From: Enterococcus xiangfangensis
GTDB lineage: Bacteria; Bacillota; Bacilli; Lactobacillales; Enterococcaceae
NCBI RefSeq assembly: GCF_005405365.1
Contig: NZ_BJDX01000001.1
Location: 186,001-250,000, forward strand
Direction: 5' to 3'
DNA: 64,000 nucleotides
Position 1 is the stretch's first letter; every line of letters starts with the position of its first letter. Shown one piece after another: positions 52,565 through 62,535 of this stretch. A program made the translations under genes and the position numbers. Below the pieces are notes generated by a model. The model was not told where the DNA came from, did no database searches, and was given only the letters and a program-made list of their open reading frames with translations.

Positions 52565-55480
52565 TTATTGTGCCACGTATTCAACTTTGATTGTTTTTTG
52601 GACACTTTCTGCTGCCAACTTGCCGGAAGTCAGTGCCCAGGCATTATTTGCTCCAGACGGTGAATCACTGCCCATTACACCACCAACTACTTCACCGGCC
52701 GCGTACAATCCGTCAATCGCTTGATCGTTGCGATTCATAATCTGTAGTTTGCGATTTGCGACTAAACCGCCCATCGTTGTTGCAAAACGAGGTTTTTGTT
52801 CAATCAAGTAATACGGACCTTCCCCGATTTTTTCTTGCAAGAACTCTAATTGACGCTCAAAGTCTTCATCTTTTTGTTTTTCTACCCAGCCATTGTAGCG
52901 TGCCACGGTCTCAACTAGACTTCCGTAAGCCATGCCAGCTTTTTCTGCTAATTCTTCCAATGTCGCTGCTTTGAAAAATTGTGGCGCCTCGTTTTCGTTA
53001 CTCATCCAGCGCGCTAAATCTTCACGGGTAATGCCGCCTTCTTCCACAGCATCAGCAAACAGTTCAAAATGTTTAGCATCCAATAATAAAAATAGCATTT
53101 GAGGATCTTGCTTCAGCAGTACTTCCAAGATTTCTTTATTACTTGCCCGTTCATTAATTACTCGTTTTCCTGCAGGATTTACCAGCAGTCCATTGCGTTT
53201 TAATACTGCAAGGTTTCCGCCAATCGTTGATTTTGCATAACCTTGCGAAACTTCTACTCCATTTGGATAGATTTTCCCATATTCCATCAAACGAGTCGCT
53301 GCATTTAATTCTGGCGTCGTGGTCATCAAGATTCCGTCGCCTGTCGAAGATTTTGTTCCATAAAATAAAATATTATTCAACTTATCACTTAACAAATTAG
53401 GATTGTTGCCATAGCCGCCCGTTGTCAAAATCACTGCTGGTGCATGGATATTATGACGTTTGCCAGTATCTTCTACAGCGGTTAAACCGATAACTTTGCC
53501 CATGCCATCAGTCAATAAACTTTCTGCTTTGGTTTGCAAATAAATCGTTACGTTGCTTCTTTCTAACGCTTTTCTAGCACTTGCAGCAAAACCATGTCCG
53601 CCATCTTCATAAGCTAGTTCGCGATTTTTTCGATACTCGGCTAACGTATGCAGACCTGTCTTCATATCGTATTCAACACCTAAGTATTCATGAACCCAAT
53701 CAGTTGCTTCACCAACATTTTCTGCTAATGTCTGCAACAATTCAGGGACATTCAATCCACTGCCGTTAGCTAAAAAGTCTTCTACCATACATTCTACTGT
53801 ATCATCAGTAACTCCAGCTGCTGCTTGTAATTTCGAGCCCATGACCACTTGATTTCCGCCGCTGATGGAGATTGCCCCACCAACAAAACTCATTTTTTCT
53901 AGTAAAATCGTTTTTAAGCCCAGTTGATCAGCTCGTAATGCCGCTGCTATTCCCGCAGCACCTGAACCGACAATGACAACATCAGCCGTTTCTTCAACGA
54001 CTTCTTTTGACCATTGAATCGTTGGTTTTGGCCGAGCTTTTAATACTTCCACACTGGCTCCTGCCAGTTCTACCGCTTCTGCTACTCCATCGATCAACCC
54101 TTGACTGGAAGCCGACGCACCAGATATCACATCGACGTTCAATGTTTGACCTTCGATGATTTGTTGCGGCAAACGAATAAACACTTGATCCGATAATCCT
54201 TCAGATTCATTGCTTTGATCTGCTTCGATTTTTTCGATCCGTTCCTCGGAGAAAGTTACATTCATTGCAAGTTCACTGTTATGACCTTTTGCTTCCACCG
54301 TATAAGTACCAGGTTTGAAAGTCAGTTTCACTTTCTGCAATTCTTTTAGTCGTTCATGTTTGAGTTTTTCTTCTTCTGGATCAATGACCATATATGCCAT
54401 AAAATCCCATAATGGGGTTGGAATCAACAATTTGCGCTGTGCGTCGACATGCGCATAGTCGATCACTTCTTGATTTTCTTTGATCATGTTTACCCAGTTT
54501 GGTTCAATCAAGAAACCTTTACCAACTGCTAATAAATCATAACCTAATTTCAACGCATCTTCAGCATCTGTTCGTTGCAAGATCGACCCCACACCCATGA
54601 TTGGGATTTGAGCCAATACCGGTGAACGTTGTGCCAAGTATTTTGTGATCAACGGTTCTGGATCATCTGATTCCACAATCGAAGGTCGCGTATACGCACC
54701 CATTGAAAAATGGAAATAATCCGGTCGCAAGTCCGCAAGCGCATTCAATAAATACATCGTGTCTTCAAAATGGATCCCTGGTTCTTCCAACTCTTCAGGT
54801 GAAAAACGATAACCGATAATAAAATTCTCAGCCTCTTGTTCAGCAACGACACGTTGAACTTCACGCATCACTTCTAGTGGGAATTTTGCGCGTTTTTCCC
54901 GACTGCCGCCCCACGCATCTTCCCGGCGATTAGAATGGGGGGAGAAAAATTGTTGTAAAATAAATGTGTTGGCGCCATGAATCTCTACTCCATCAAAGCC
55001 GGCTTGAATCGCACGACGCGTTGCATCGCCAAAAAAAGTGATCATTTCTAAAATTTGTTCTTCCGTCATCTCACGAGGAACAGGGGCATTTGGTCGTAAC
55101 GCCGCTACAGGACTTGCAGAAATTGGTGTTGCTCCGCCATTGATTTCAGGCCAAGCCATTCGACCAGCATGATAGATCTGCATGATAGCTTTTGATCCTT
55201 TTGCTTTGATCGCCGTGGCTAATTCAGCTAGACCAGCGATTTTTTTATCCGTATCTACTCCTAAAGCGCCCGGAAATCCGCGACCTTTATCCTCAACAAA
55301 ACAACTTTCAACAATGATCGCCGCCGCATCACCTGAACGAAAGGCATAATAGTCGATGATTTGTTGTGTGATCTCACCATCATAAAAAGCAGATTGCGTA
55401 GTCATTGGTGACATAAACAGACGATTTTTAAAACTTGCACCTGATGACAATGGAATCTCATCGAATAAATTTCTTAACAT
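52565..55480 (-). CDS. Three-domain flavoprotein, NADH:fumarate (or 2-enoate) reductase type
   Basis: A 971-residue protein. An Old-Yellow-Enzyme-like TIM barrel (1-365) with Q-I-Y-H-A-G-R and E-I-H-G-A-N; an FMN-bind domain (about 385-475) with the flavinylation motif D-V-I-S-G-A-S (450-456, Ser456 the likely FMN-carrying residue); and a fumarate-reductase flavoprotein (500-971) with G-S-G-A-A-G and M-G-S-D-S-P-S-G-A-N-N-A. Electrons would run NADH to OYE to FMN to FAD to the substrate double bond. No signal peptide is present, so cytosolic. Substrate fumarate, acrylate or urocanate is not settled by sequence; ApbE is not in the window. Confidence 0.93.
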   Translation of the reverse strand: MLRNLFDEIPLSSGASFKNRLFMSPMTTQSAFYDGEITQQIIDYYAFRSGDAAAIIVESCFVEDKGRGFPGALGVDTDKKIAGLAELATAIKAKGSKAIMQIYHAGRMAWPEINGGATPISASPVAALRPNAPVPREMTEEQILEMITFFGDATRRAIQAGFDGVEIHGANTFILQQFFSPHSNRREDAWGGSREKRAKFPLEVMREVQRVVAEQEAENFIIGYRFSPEELEEPGIHFEDTMYLLNALADLRPDYFHFSMGAYTRPSIVESDDPEPLITKYLAQRSPVLAQIPIMGVGSILQRTDAEDALKLGYDLLAVGKGFLIEPNWVNMIKENQEVIDYAHVDAQRKLLIPTPLWDFMAYMVIDPEEEKLKHERLKELQKVKLTFKPGTYTVEAKGHNSELAMNVTFSEERIEKIEADQSNESEGLSDQVFIRLPQQIIEGQTLNVDVISGASASSQGLIDGVAEAVELAGASVEVLKARPKPTIQWSKEVVEETADVVIVGSGAAGIAAALRADQLGLKTILLEKMSFVGGAISISGGNQVVMGSKLQAAAGVTDDTVECMVEDFLANGSGLNVPELLQTLAENVGEATDWVHEYLGVEYDMKTGLHTLAEYRKNRELAYEDGGHGFAASARKALERSNVTIYLQTKAESLLTDGMGKVIGLTAVEDTGKRHNIHAPAVILTTGGYGNNPNLLSDKLNNILFYGTKSSTGDGILMTTTPELNAATRLMEYGKIYPNGVEVSQGYAKSTIGGNLAVLKRNGLLVNPAGKRVINERASNKEILEVLLKQDPQMLFLLLDAKHFELFADAVEEGGITREDLARWMSNENEAPQFFKAATLEELAEKAGMAYGSLVETVARYNGWVEKQKDEDFERQLEFLQEKIGEGPYYLIEQKPRFATTMGGLVANRKLQIMNRNDQAIDGLYAAGEVVGGVMGSDSPSGANNAWALTSGKLAAESVQKTIKVEYVAQ

Positions 55481-55517
55481 AGGGTTCTCCTTTCAGTATG
55501 AACACTTAATATTTAAT

Positions 55518-55535
55518 ATGTAACTAATTTCACAT
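55518..55535 (-). promoter_or_regulatory. Rex-like operator in front of the flavoprotein gene
   Basis: ATGTGAAATTAGTTACAT agrees with the Rex consensus TTGTGAA-N4-TTCACAA at 10 of 14 defined positions. It lies about 40 nt upstream of the start. An NADH-sensing repressor would suit an NADH-oxidising reductase. Confidence 0.4.
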
Positions 55536-55761
55536 GAATAAACACGCGTAGACTAAAAAATCTAACTGCTCCGTGATAATTTTTCACCCGCCATAAATCA
55601 TTACTTGATAATTTATGAACAAGGATCAACACTTCTTATGCTCATTGTAAGAAATTCAATTGATAAATTCCAATAGTTTATTTTCATATAATCGATAGAT
55701 GAAATTTATGTATACTAACTAGCTCCCTAACTATTCAACGAGTAAAAATCCTTTTTAAGAC

Positions 55762-55798
55762 AAAAAAAGACTAGGATATGTTCCTATCCTAGTCTGTT
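55762..55798 (-). terminator. Terminator of groESL
   Basis: AGACTAGGATA/TATCCTAGTCT perfect stem with seven T on the minus strand. Confidence 0.93.
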
Positions 55799-55900
55799 GT
55801 ATTAAATGTTGCTTTAACAGTTTGCGTAAAAACAGTTATCTTTTTTACCGATTGCTAAGCAAACCTAAATTATTTTTACTACTATTTTTTTGACGCTTGA

Positions 55901-57538
<1,638 letters not shown>

Positions 57539-57549
57539 TCATTAATTTT

Positions 57550-57834
57550 TTATTCTACAATTGCCATAATATCTTTTGCAGCGATAATCAAGTATTCACT
57601 GCCGTCATATTTAACTTCTGTACCTGCATATTTTTCAAACATTACCATATCACCAATAGCTACTGGCATTGGACTTTTTTGACCATTTTCCAGTACATTC
57701 CCTTCACCAACTGCCACAACTTTCGCTGTTTGTGGTTTTTCTTTGGCCGCAGAAGCTAAGACTAGGCCTCCAACTGTTTTTTCTTCTTCTTCAGTGACTT
57801 CAAGAACGACACGATCACCTAATGGTTTTAACAC
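57550..57834 (-). CDS. groES: Co-chaperonin GroES (10 kDa)
   Basis: A 94-residue protein from the GTG at 57,834 (GGAGGG 8 nt upstream). Opens [11 protein letters not shown]; the mobile loop is around [11 protein letters not shown]. It caps GroEL. A CIRCE element lies 36 nt upstream. Confidence 0.99.
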   Translation of the reverse strand: MLKPLGDRVVLEVTEEEEKTVGGLVLASAAKEKPQTAKVVAVGEGNVLENGQKSPMPVAIGDMVMFEKYAGTEVKYDGSEYLIIAAKDIMAIVE

Positions 57835-57869
57835 GATAAATCCCTCCAACTAGTAATGATTTTTAATAA

Positions 57870-57896
57870 TTAGCACTCAATAACCAAGAGTGCTAA
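57870..57896. promoter_or_regulatory. CIRCE operator (HrcA)
   Basis: TTAGCACTC-N9-GAGTGCTAA, an exact match to the CIRCE consensus, at 57,870-57,896 in front of groES. HrcA represses the operon until heat shock. No CtsR heptads were seen. Confidence 0.98.
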
Positions 57897-58029
57897 CTCA
57901 CATTTCTTATAATACCATTTCTAGTTCTTTTTGCAAGTCCTTCGATTGCTTTTTTAAATTTTCTCCTGCTAAGCGATTAAAGAAATTATGCTATACTTGA
58001 ACACAACAAGTATCTGGAAAGGAAAACAT

Positions 58030-58671
58030 ATGAATAAAAAAATATATAGCTTTATTACGATCTTTACTTATGGACTGGTTTTGTTTTCGCCTGTTATATT
58101 TCAGCAGGTCTTTCAGGCAAGTTCGGCACAGATCATTCAATTGACAACATTTGCTTATTTTATTGGCGCACTGTTGATGATTTTCTATCGCTTCAAATCG
58201 CAGTTATTCAGTCTGGAGAGTCAGAAAAAAAATGTTCCGATCACAATTTTAATTGGAATCATTGGTGTCCCAGTTTCTTTATTACTACAGATGGTCATCT
58301 TACAAATCGAACAGCGTTTTTTAGGACAATCTGTTTCTTCACAAAATACGCAAACGATCGTCCAATTGATTCGAGATAATATGATTTTTATTTTAGCAAC
58401 GACGATTGCTGGACCAATTATGGAAGAATTTGTCTTTCGGCGTGCAATTTTCGGTTCATTGGAAAAAAGATTCGGTTTTTTCATCCCGGCACTGCTGAGT
58501 TCAGTGCTTTTTGCTCTAGCGCATAATGATGGTCATTATCTTTTATATGCCGGTTTAGGCTTTTTGTTCTGCGGAATGTATCACTATAGCGGACGAATTT
58601 GGACTTCAATGATCACTCATGTAGGGATGAATCTGTTAGTTGTGCTGACTCAATTAGCACTGCAATCATAG
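58030..58671 (+). CDS. CPBP-family intramembrane metalloprotease
   Basis: A 213-residue protein from the ATG at 58,030 (GGAAA upstream). Six or so membrane segments. The CPBP motifs are E-E-F-V-F-R-R and, further on, the F-A-L-A-H-N-D-G-H segment and H-V-G-M-N. Such enzymes include bacteriocin self-immunity proteins, but no bacteriocin gene adjoins it. Confidence 0.9.
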   Translation: MNKKIYSFITIFTYGLVLFSPVIFQQVFQASSAQIIQLTTFAYFIGALLMIFYRFKSQLFSLESQKKNVPITILIGIIGVPVSLLLQMVILQIEQRFLGQSVSSQNTQTIVQLIRDNMIFILATTIAGPIMEEFVFRRAIFGSLEKRFGFFIPALLSSVLFALAHNDGHYLLYAGLGFLFCGMYHYSGRIWTSMITHVGMNLLVVLTQLALQS

Positions 58672-58705
58672 TTTGTTTCACCGATACAAATCTTTTGCCT
58701 TTTTT

Positions 58706-58755
58706 GAAAAATCTTCTTAAACTAGGTGTACTTAGTTTAAGAAGATTTTTTATTT
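58706..58755 (+). terminator. Terminator of the CPBP gene
   Basis: The long perfect stem AATCTTCTTAAACTA/TAGTTTAAGAAGATT is followed by six T. Confidence 0.93.
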
Positions 58756-58810
58756 AAGAACTAAATTATTCTAATCATTCAAAATAAACAACAAATGTGG
58801 AGGTCATTTT

Positions 58811-59431
58811 ATGAAACTAGCAATTATCGGCGCAACTGGAAACGCCGGATCTTTGATTTTACAAGAAGCACTAGCTCGTGATCTAGCAGTTACGGCTATC
58901 GTACGCCATCCAGAAAAATTAACGGTGGATGTTCCCGTTTTAGTTAAAGATTTATTTGATCTTACGAAAGAAGAATTGGCTTCATTTGATGTCGTAATCG
59001 ATGCCTTTCGTCCGCCGTTGGGACAAGAAGAACTGCATCAAACATCACTAAAACATCTCAGCACTATTTTACAAGGAACAGATACTCGTTTAATCGTTGT
59101 CGGCGGTGCCTCTTCTTTATTTATCGATGAGACCCACCGAATGATCGATTTTTCTGATCCTAAGGCAGATTATTATCCAACTGCTTACAATATGTACCAA
59201 GCATTTTTGAAATTGAAAACTACAGATAATGTAAATTGGACCTATCTGAGTCCTGCCGCAAATTTTGTTCCAAACGGCGAGCGCACCGGGAAGTATCAAC
59301 TAAGCGATGATCATTTACAAAAAAATGCAGCTGGTGCTAGCGAAATCAGTATGGCGGATTATGCGATTGCGATCATTGATGAAGTTGTCGAACCGCAACA
59401 TCTAAATCAACATTATAGTGTCTTTAATTAA
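58811..59431 (+). CDS. NAD(P)-binding atypical SDR (NmrA-like) protein
   Basis: A 206-residue Rossmann protein. The cofactor motif is G-A-T-G-N-A-G; R-H-P-E-K after strand two suggests NADPH. V-V-G-G-A-S-S-L and a Y-P-T-A-Y-N-M-Y stretch fit the atypical SDR a5/NmrA group, which act as redox sensors or flavin reductases. AATGTGGAGG before the ATG is a good ribosome site. Substrate unknown. Confidence 0.9.
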   Translation: MKLAIIGATGNAGSLILQEALARDLAVTAIVRHPEKLTVDVPVLVKDLFDLTKEELASFDVVIDAFRPPLGQEELHQTSLKHLSTILQGTDTRLIVVGGASSLFIDETHRMIDFSDPKADYYPTAYNMYQAFLKLKTTDNVNWTYLSPAANFVPNGERTGKYQLSDDHLQKNAAGASEISMADYAIAIIDEVVEPQHLNQHYSVFN

Positions 59432-59438
59432 AAGGCAA

Positions 59439-59477
59439 AAAGGACTGTGACCTGATTAGGTCGCAGTCCTTTTTTAT
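59439..59477. terminator. Bidirectional terminator between the NmrA-like gene and walJ
   Basis: The stem AAAGGACTG(T/C)GACCT/AGGTCGCAGTCCTTT has A and T runs on both sides and lies between convergent genes. Confidence 0.9.
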
Positions 59478-59516
59478 AAATGAATGTTTTTTGCTGTACA
59501 TATTTTCAGTCACTTT

Positions 59517-60332
59517 TTAAACCGCAAATAGTTCAGTCGCACTATCGGGATCGGTATCAAAGATTTGAAATTGATGGTTCACTCCAAGATCATACCGCGT
59601 CAATGTTTCTTCCATCGTCATATGTGCCAATTCTTTCATATTGTTTTCTCTACTTAGATGTCCTAAGTAAATACGTTTTGTCCGATCACCTAGAATATCA
59701 GTCATGACTAATGCTCCGTCATCATTGGATAAATGTCCTCGATCTCCCAGAATCCGTTGTTTCAAACTCCAAGGATACGCTCCCATACGCAACATCTCTA
59801 AATCGTGATTGCTTTCAACTAAGTACGCATCAGCGTCACGGATCGTTCCTCTGACTTGTTCGCTGGCATACCCTGTATCAGTCAATGTCACAAACGAATG
59901 ACCATCTTTATAAAAACGGTAGAATTGCGGTGCTGCCGCATCGTGGGAAACACCAAAACTTTCAATATCGAAATCGCCAAAAGTCAGAACTTTTCCCATT
60001 TCAAAGATATATTTTTGTGCTACATCGATTTTTCCAATCAAAGGAGCCATCGCTTCCCATGTTTTTTCGTTAGCATAGACAGGGAGTTTATATTTTCTTG
60101 CAAGCACTCCGACGCCATGAATATGATCACGGTGTTCGTGAGTGACTAAAATCGCATCTAAATCCTCAGGTTTTCGATCAACTTCTGCTAATAACGAAGT
60201 GATTTTTTTCCCACTCAACCCAGCATCAACTAAAATACTTTTTTTCGGACTCTCTAAGTACAAAGAATTACCCGTACTTCCGCTAGCTAAAATGCTGACA
60301 TTGAAGGCATTATTTAATTCTAACATGAGCAC
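59517..60332 (-). CDS. walJ: Metallo-beta-lactamase-fold nuclease WalJ (YycJ)
   Basis: A 271-residue protein from a GTG at 60,332 (GAGGGG at good spacing; an ATG two codons later is possible). The H-x-H-x-D-H metal motif is T-H-E-H-R-D-H. L-A-S-G-S-T-G-N-S is the YycJ opening. YycJ is a 5'-3' exonuclease linked to DNA repair and cell-division coordination. Last gene of walK-walH-walI-walJ. Confidence 0.95.
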   Translation of the reverse strand: MLMLELNNAFNVSILASGSTGNSLYLESPKKSILVDAGLSGKKITSLLAEVDRKPEDLDAILVTHEHRDHIHGVGVLARKYKLPVYANEKTWEAMAPLIGKIDVAQKYIFEMGKVLTFGDFDIESFGVSHDAAAPQFYRFYKDGHSFVTLTDTGYASEQVRGTIRDADAYLVESNHDLEMLRMGAYPWSLKQRILGDRGHLSNDDGALVMTDILGDRTKRIYLGHLSRENNMKELAHMTMEETLTRYDLGVNHQFQIFDTDPDSATELFAV

Positions 60333-60375
60333 TTGGTCCCCTCTTTTAAAAACTGTTCTCAGTATACAACCCTTT

Positions 60376-61221
60376 TTAGGGATTTTCCACCTTCGGAACT
60401 AAATTATTCGTAATCACTTGATTATTCAGAGCATTGACTTTTTCAATTTGTGTCGTCTTGTCTGATGTCTTTATCTTAACGAACCAAACAGGGACATAAA
60501 CATTTTTTTCACGGACTTCAAGGGTTTTGAAATAGCCGAGATAAATATTGGTGATCGTTGATTTATTTGGAATATTATTATTGATGTACAAAGTATTCAA
60601 AATTTCTTTTTGGGAATACAGTGCCATTTTCTCCCGCAACGGTTCAATTTCTTTCACCCGTGTCTGAGTGTATTTTACTACTTGTTCTTGATCGTTGCTC
60701 TCCCCGATATCCAATGTTATTCGCGAAGTCTCGTCGATGAATGGGATGCCTTCATAACTTTGCGCACCCACGATTTTTCCTAGCTCATCGTCTTTTTTTG
60801 AAATATCCGGCAAGTACGTATACTCTTCACCATTCATAACAAAGGCTTTGTCCTTCATTAAACGGTCGAAACTATTCGTCGCTTTTTTTAAATCAAAAGT
60901 CGCTTCGCTAGTTGGATAATTAGTTAAAACTTTATCTGAAACATTCGAATTTTGAGCAATTGTTTGATTGGCTGCGTCACTAACTAAAGAGTCAAAATCG
61001 TCTTGTTCCGCACTTAAATAATACCCTTCTTGATGCGCTTCAGAAATCTCATCTTTGATCGTAATACCGTCATTTTCCAAACGACGCATAATATCTTCTC
61101 GTTGATTTGAATTCGTGACCAGATTTTGTTCATGCTGATTGCTCCAGTAAATACTGAAAAGAAAGATATTCAGCCCCATGAAAACGAAAAGAAAGATCCA
61201 CTCGATTTTTCTAAAATCCAA
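60376..61221 (-). CDS. walI: WalI (YycI) regulator of WalK
   Basis: A 281-residue protein with one N-terminal membrane helix (about 8-26) and a YycI extracellular domain. TTG start directly at the walH stop. With WalH it forms a membrane complex that restrains WalK. Length is typical. Confidence 0.93.
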   Translation of the reverse strand: MDFRKIEWIFLFVFMGLNIFLFSIYWSNQHEQNLVTNSNQREDIMRRLENDGITIKDEISEAHQEGYYLSAEQDDFDSLVSDAANQTIAQNSNVSDKVLTNYPTSEATFDLKKATNSFDRLMKDKAFVMNGEEYTYLPDISKKDDELGKIVGAQSYEGIPFIDETSRITLDIGESNDQEQVVKYTQTRVKEIEPLREKMALYSQKEILNTLYINNNIPNKSTITNIYLGYFKTLEVREKNVYVPVWFVKIKTSDKTTQIEKVNALNNQVITNNLVPKVENP

Positions 61222-62535
61222 TTAGTTCGCCCCCGTTTCTAGGTTTCCTTGCATCAACTGATTTGCAGGATACCACGTGTTGTCATATTTGACGAACCAT
61301 TCCGGAGTCAAAGCTACTAATTTATTTACACCATCGATGTCTTGCCAACTATATCCAATGATATAATTTTGGACCTTCGTAAGGTCGATCCCGGCTGCGG
61401 CTAGATTGTTTTCAACTTCTAAAGTGCTTGCCAACTCAACCTCTTCATCTGAAGGAATCGGTACTTGAACGGTATCCATACTAGTTTCGATCGTAACTTG
61501 AGGTGTTGACGCATTCGGGTCTTGCTCGACTTTTACACTCATCTTACCTTTGGATGAATTGCTGAAGACTGGGTAGCCTTCGACGAATATCCGATAATTG
61601 ATTTGCCCTTCGTGATGGTCAAAATAGCGCAAGTTGCCGACTGCTGTTCCTAATCGACTGACATAGTTGAAGCTTTGGCTGTAAACACTTTCTTTAGTCA
61701 AATCCGTTGGCAATTCACCTTTAAAGGTGACCAGCCGTTTTTGTTCGTCCATCATCAGCTCTTCATGCCCACTGACAAAAGAACGTGCACCATTAGCTTC
61801 TTCCTCTCCTTTCGCTTGGTCCGGATTGCGGAAAAAGGCGTTGCGGAACAGCGAATAAGATTGTGTCGTCAAAATATAACTGTATTTTTTCAAGCGAACC
61901 CGATCTTTCGTCCGCAATAAACGTGGTACTAAAGGATCTTCATCAGACATTTCTAAGTAACGCGTCTGATTTTTTTGAAAAACCGATGTCAGCCCAGTAA
62001 AATCAGCTGAGATCGTCGCTTCATAGACGGTACCTTTATTGTAATTTAAAAAACGAATCTTTTTCTTAGAGAAGTCGACTTGGATTTGTGAAAAAGTAAT
62101 CTTCGTGTCTTCTTTTAGCGATTCCAAACTGACCGGCATATCAAAGACCTTCACATACTCAGACAATAAAAATCCGCCCTCATAATTCAACTCGATTCCG
62201 TTATCTAAATTGTAATATTTTTGGATTTCTTCTTCATTTTGTGAAACTTCGTGAAGCTGACCGTACGTTCCTTCGGTCAATCGAGCTTGCGTTGTTGCTA
62301 ATAAATTCTCACTACTAGTTTGAAATTTTCCTTCGGCTACATTCCAAATTCCTCGGATCGGTAAAAAAGCATCCGTCGCTTTTGCATAGTTCTGATCATT
62401 TTTTACTGCTTGTTTACTAGTATTCACATTGGCTGTTTTGGAAGTTGGACTCAACCAAATAGCATAAGTCAAGACAAGGCTCAGCAAGATCAAAATAACG
62501 AGCGCGGTGCGAAGGATTTTTTCTGATAATTTCAT
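61222..62535 (-). CDS. walH: WalH (YycH) regulator of WalK
   Basis: A 437-residue protein from an ATG that overlaps the walK TGA (ATGA), with GGAGG about 10 nt upstream. One N-terminal membrane helix (about 10-28) and a large extracellular part with two YycH repeats. It represses or tunes WalK with WalI. Confidence 0.94.
   Translation of the reverse strand: MKLSEKILRTALVILILLSLVLTYAIWLSPTSKTANVNTSKQAVKNDQNYAKATDAFLPIRGIWNVAEGKFQTSSENLLATTQARLTEGTYGQLHEVSQNEEEIQKYYNLDNGIELNYEGGFLLSEYVKVFDMPVSLESLKEDTKITFSQIQVDFSKKKIRFLNYNKGTVYEATISADFTGLTSVFQKNQTRYLEMSDEDPLVPRLLRTKDRVRLKKYSYILTTQSYSLFRNAFFRNPDQAKGEEEANGARSFVSGHEELMMDEQKRLVTFKGELPTDLTKESVYSQSFNYVSRLGTAVGNLRYFDHHEGQINYRIFVEGYPVFSNSSKGKMSVKVEQDPNASTPQVTIETSMDTVQVPIPSDEEVELASTLEVENNLAAAGIDLTKVQNYIIGYSWQDIDGVNKLVALTPEWFVKYDNTWYPANQLMQGNLETGAN

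Larger units (their letters stand above)
55481..55900. other. Non-coding gap between groEL and the flavoprotein gene
   Basis: About 420 nt without a convincing gene. On the left is the flavoprotein promoter region with an imperfect Rex-like operator (55,518-55,535). On the right is the groEL terminator (55,762-55,797). The central 150 nt are AT-rich with no ribosome-site-linked frame. Confidence 0.7.
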
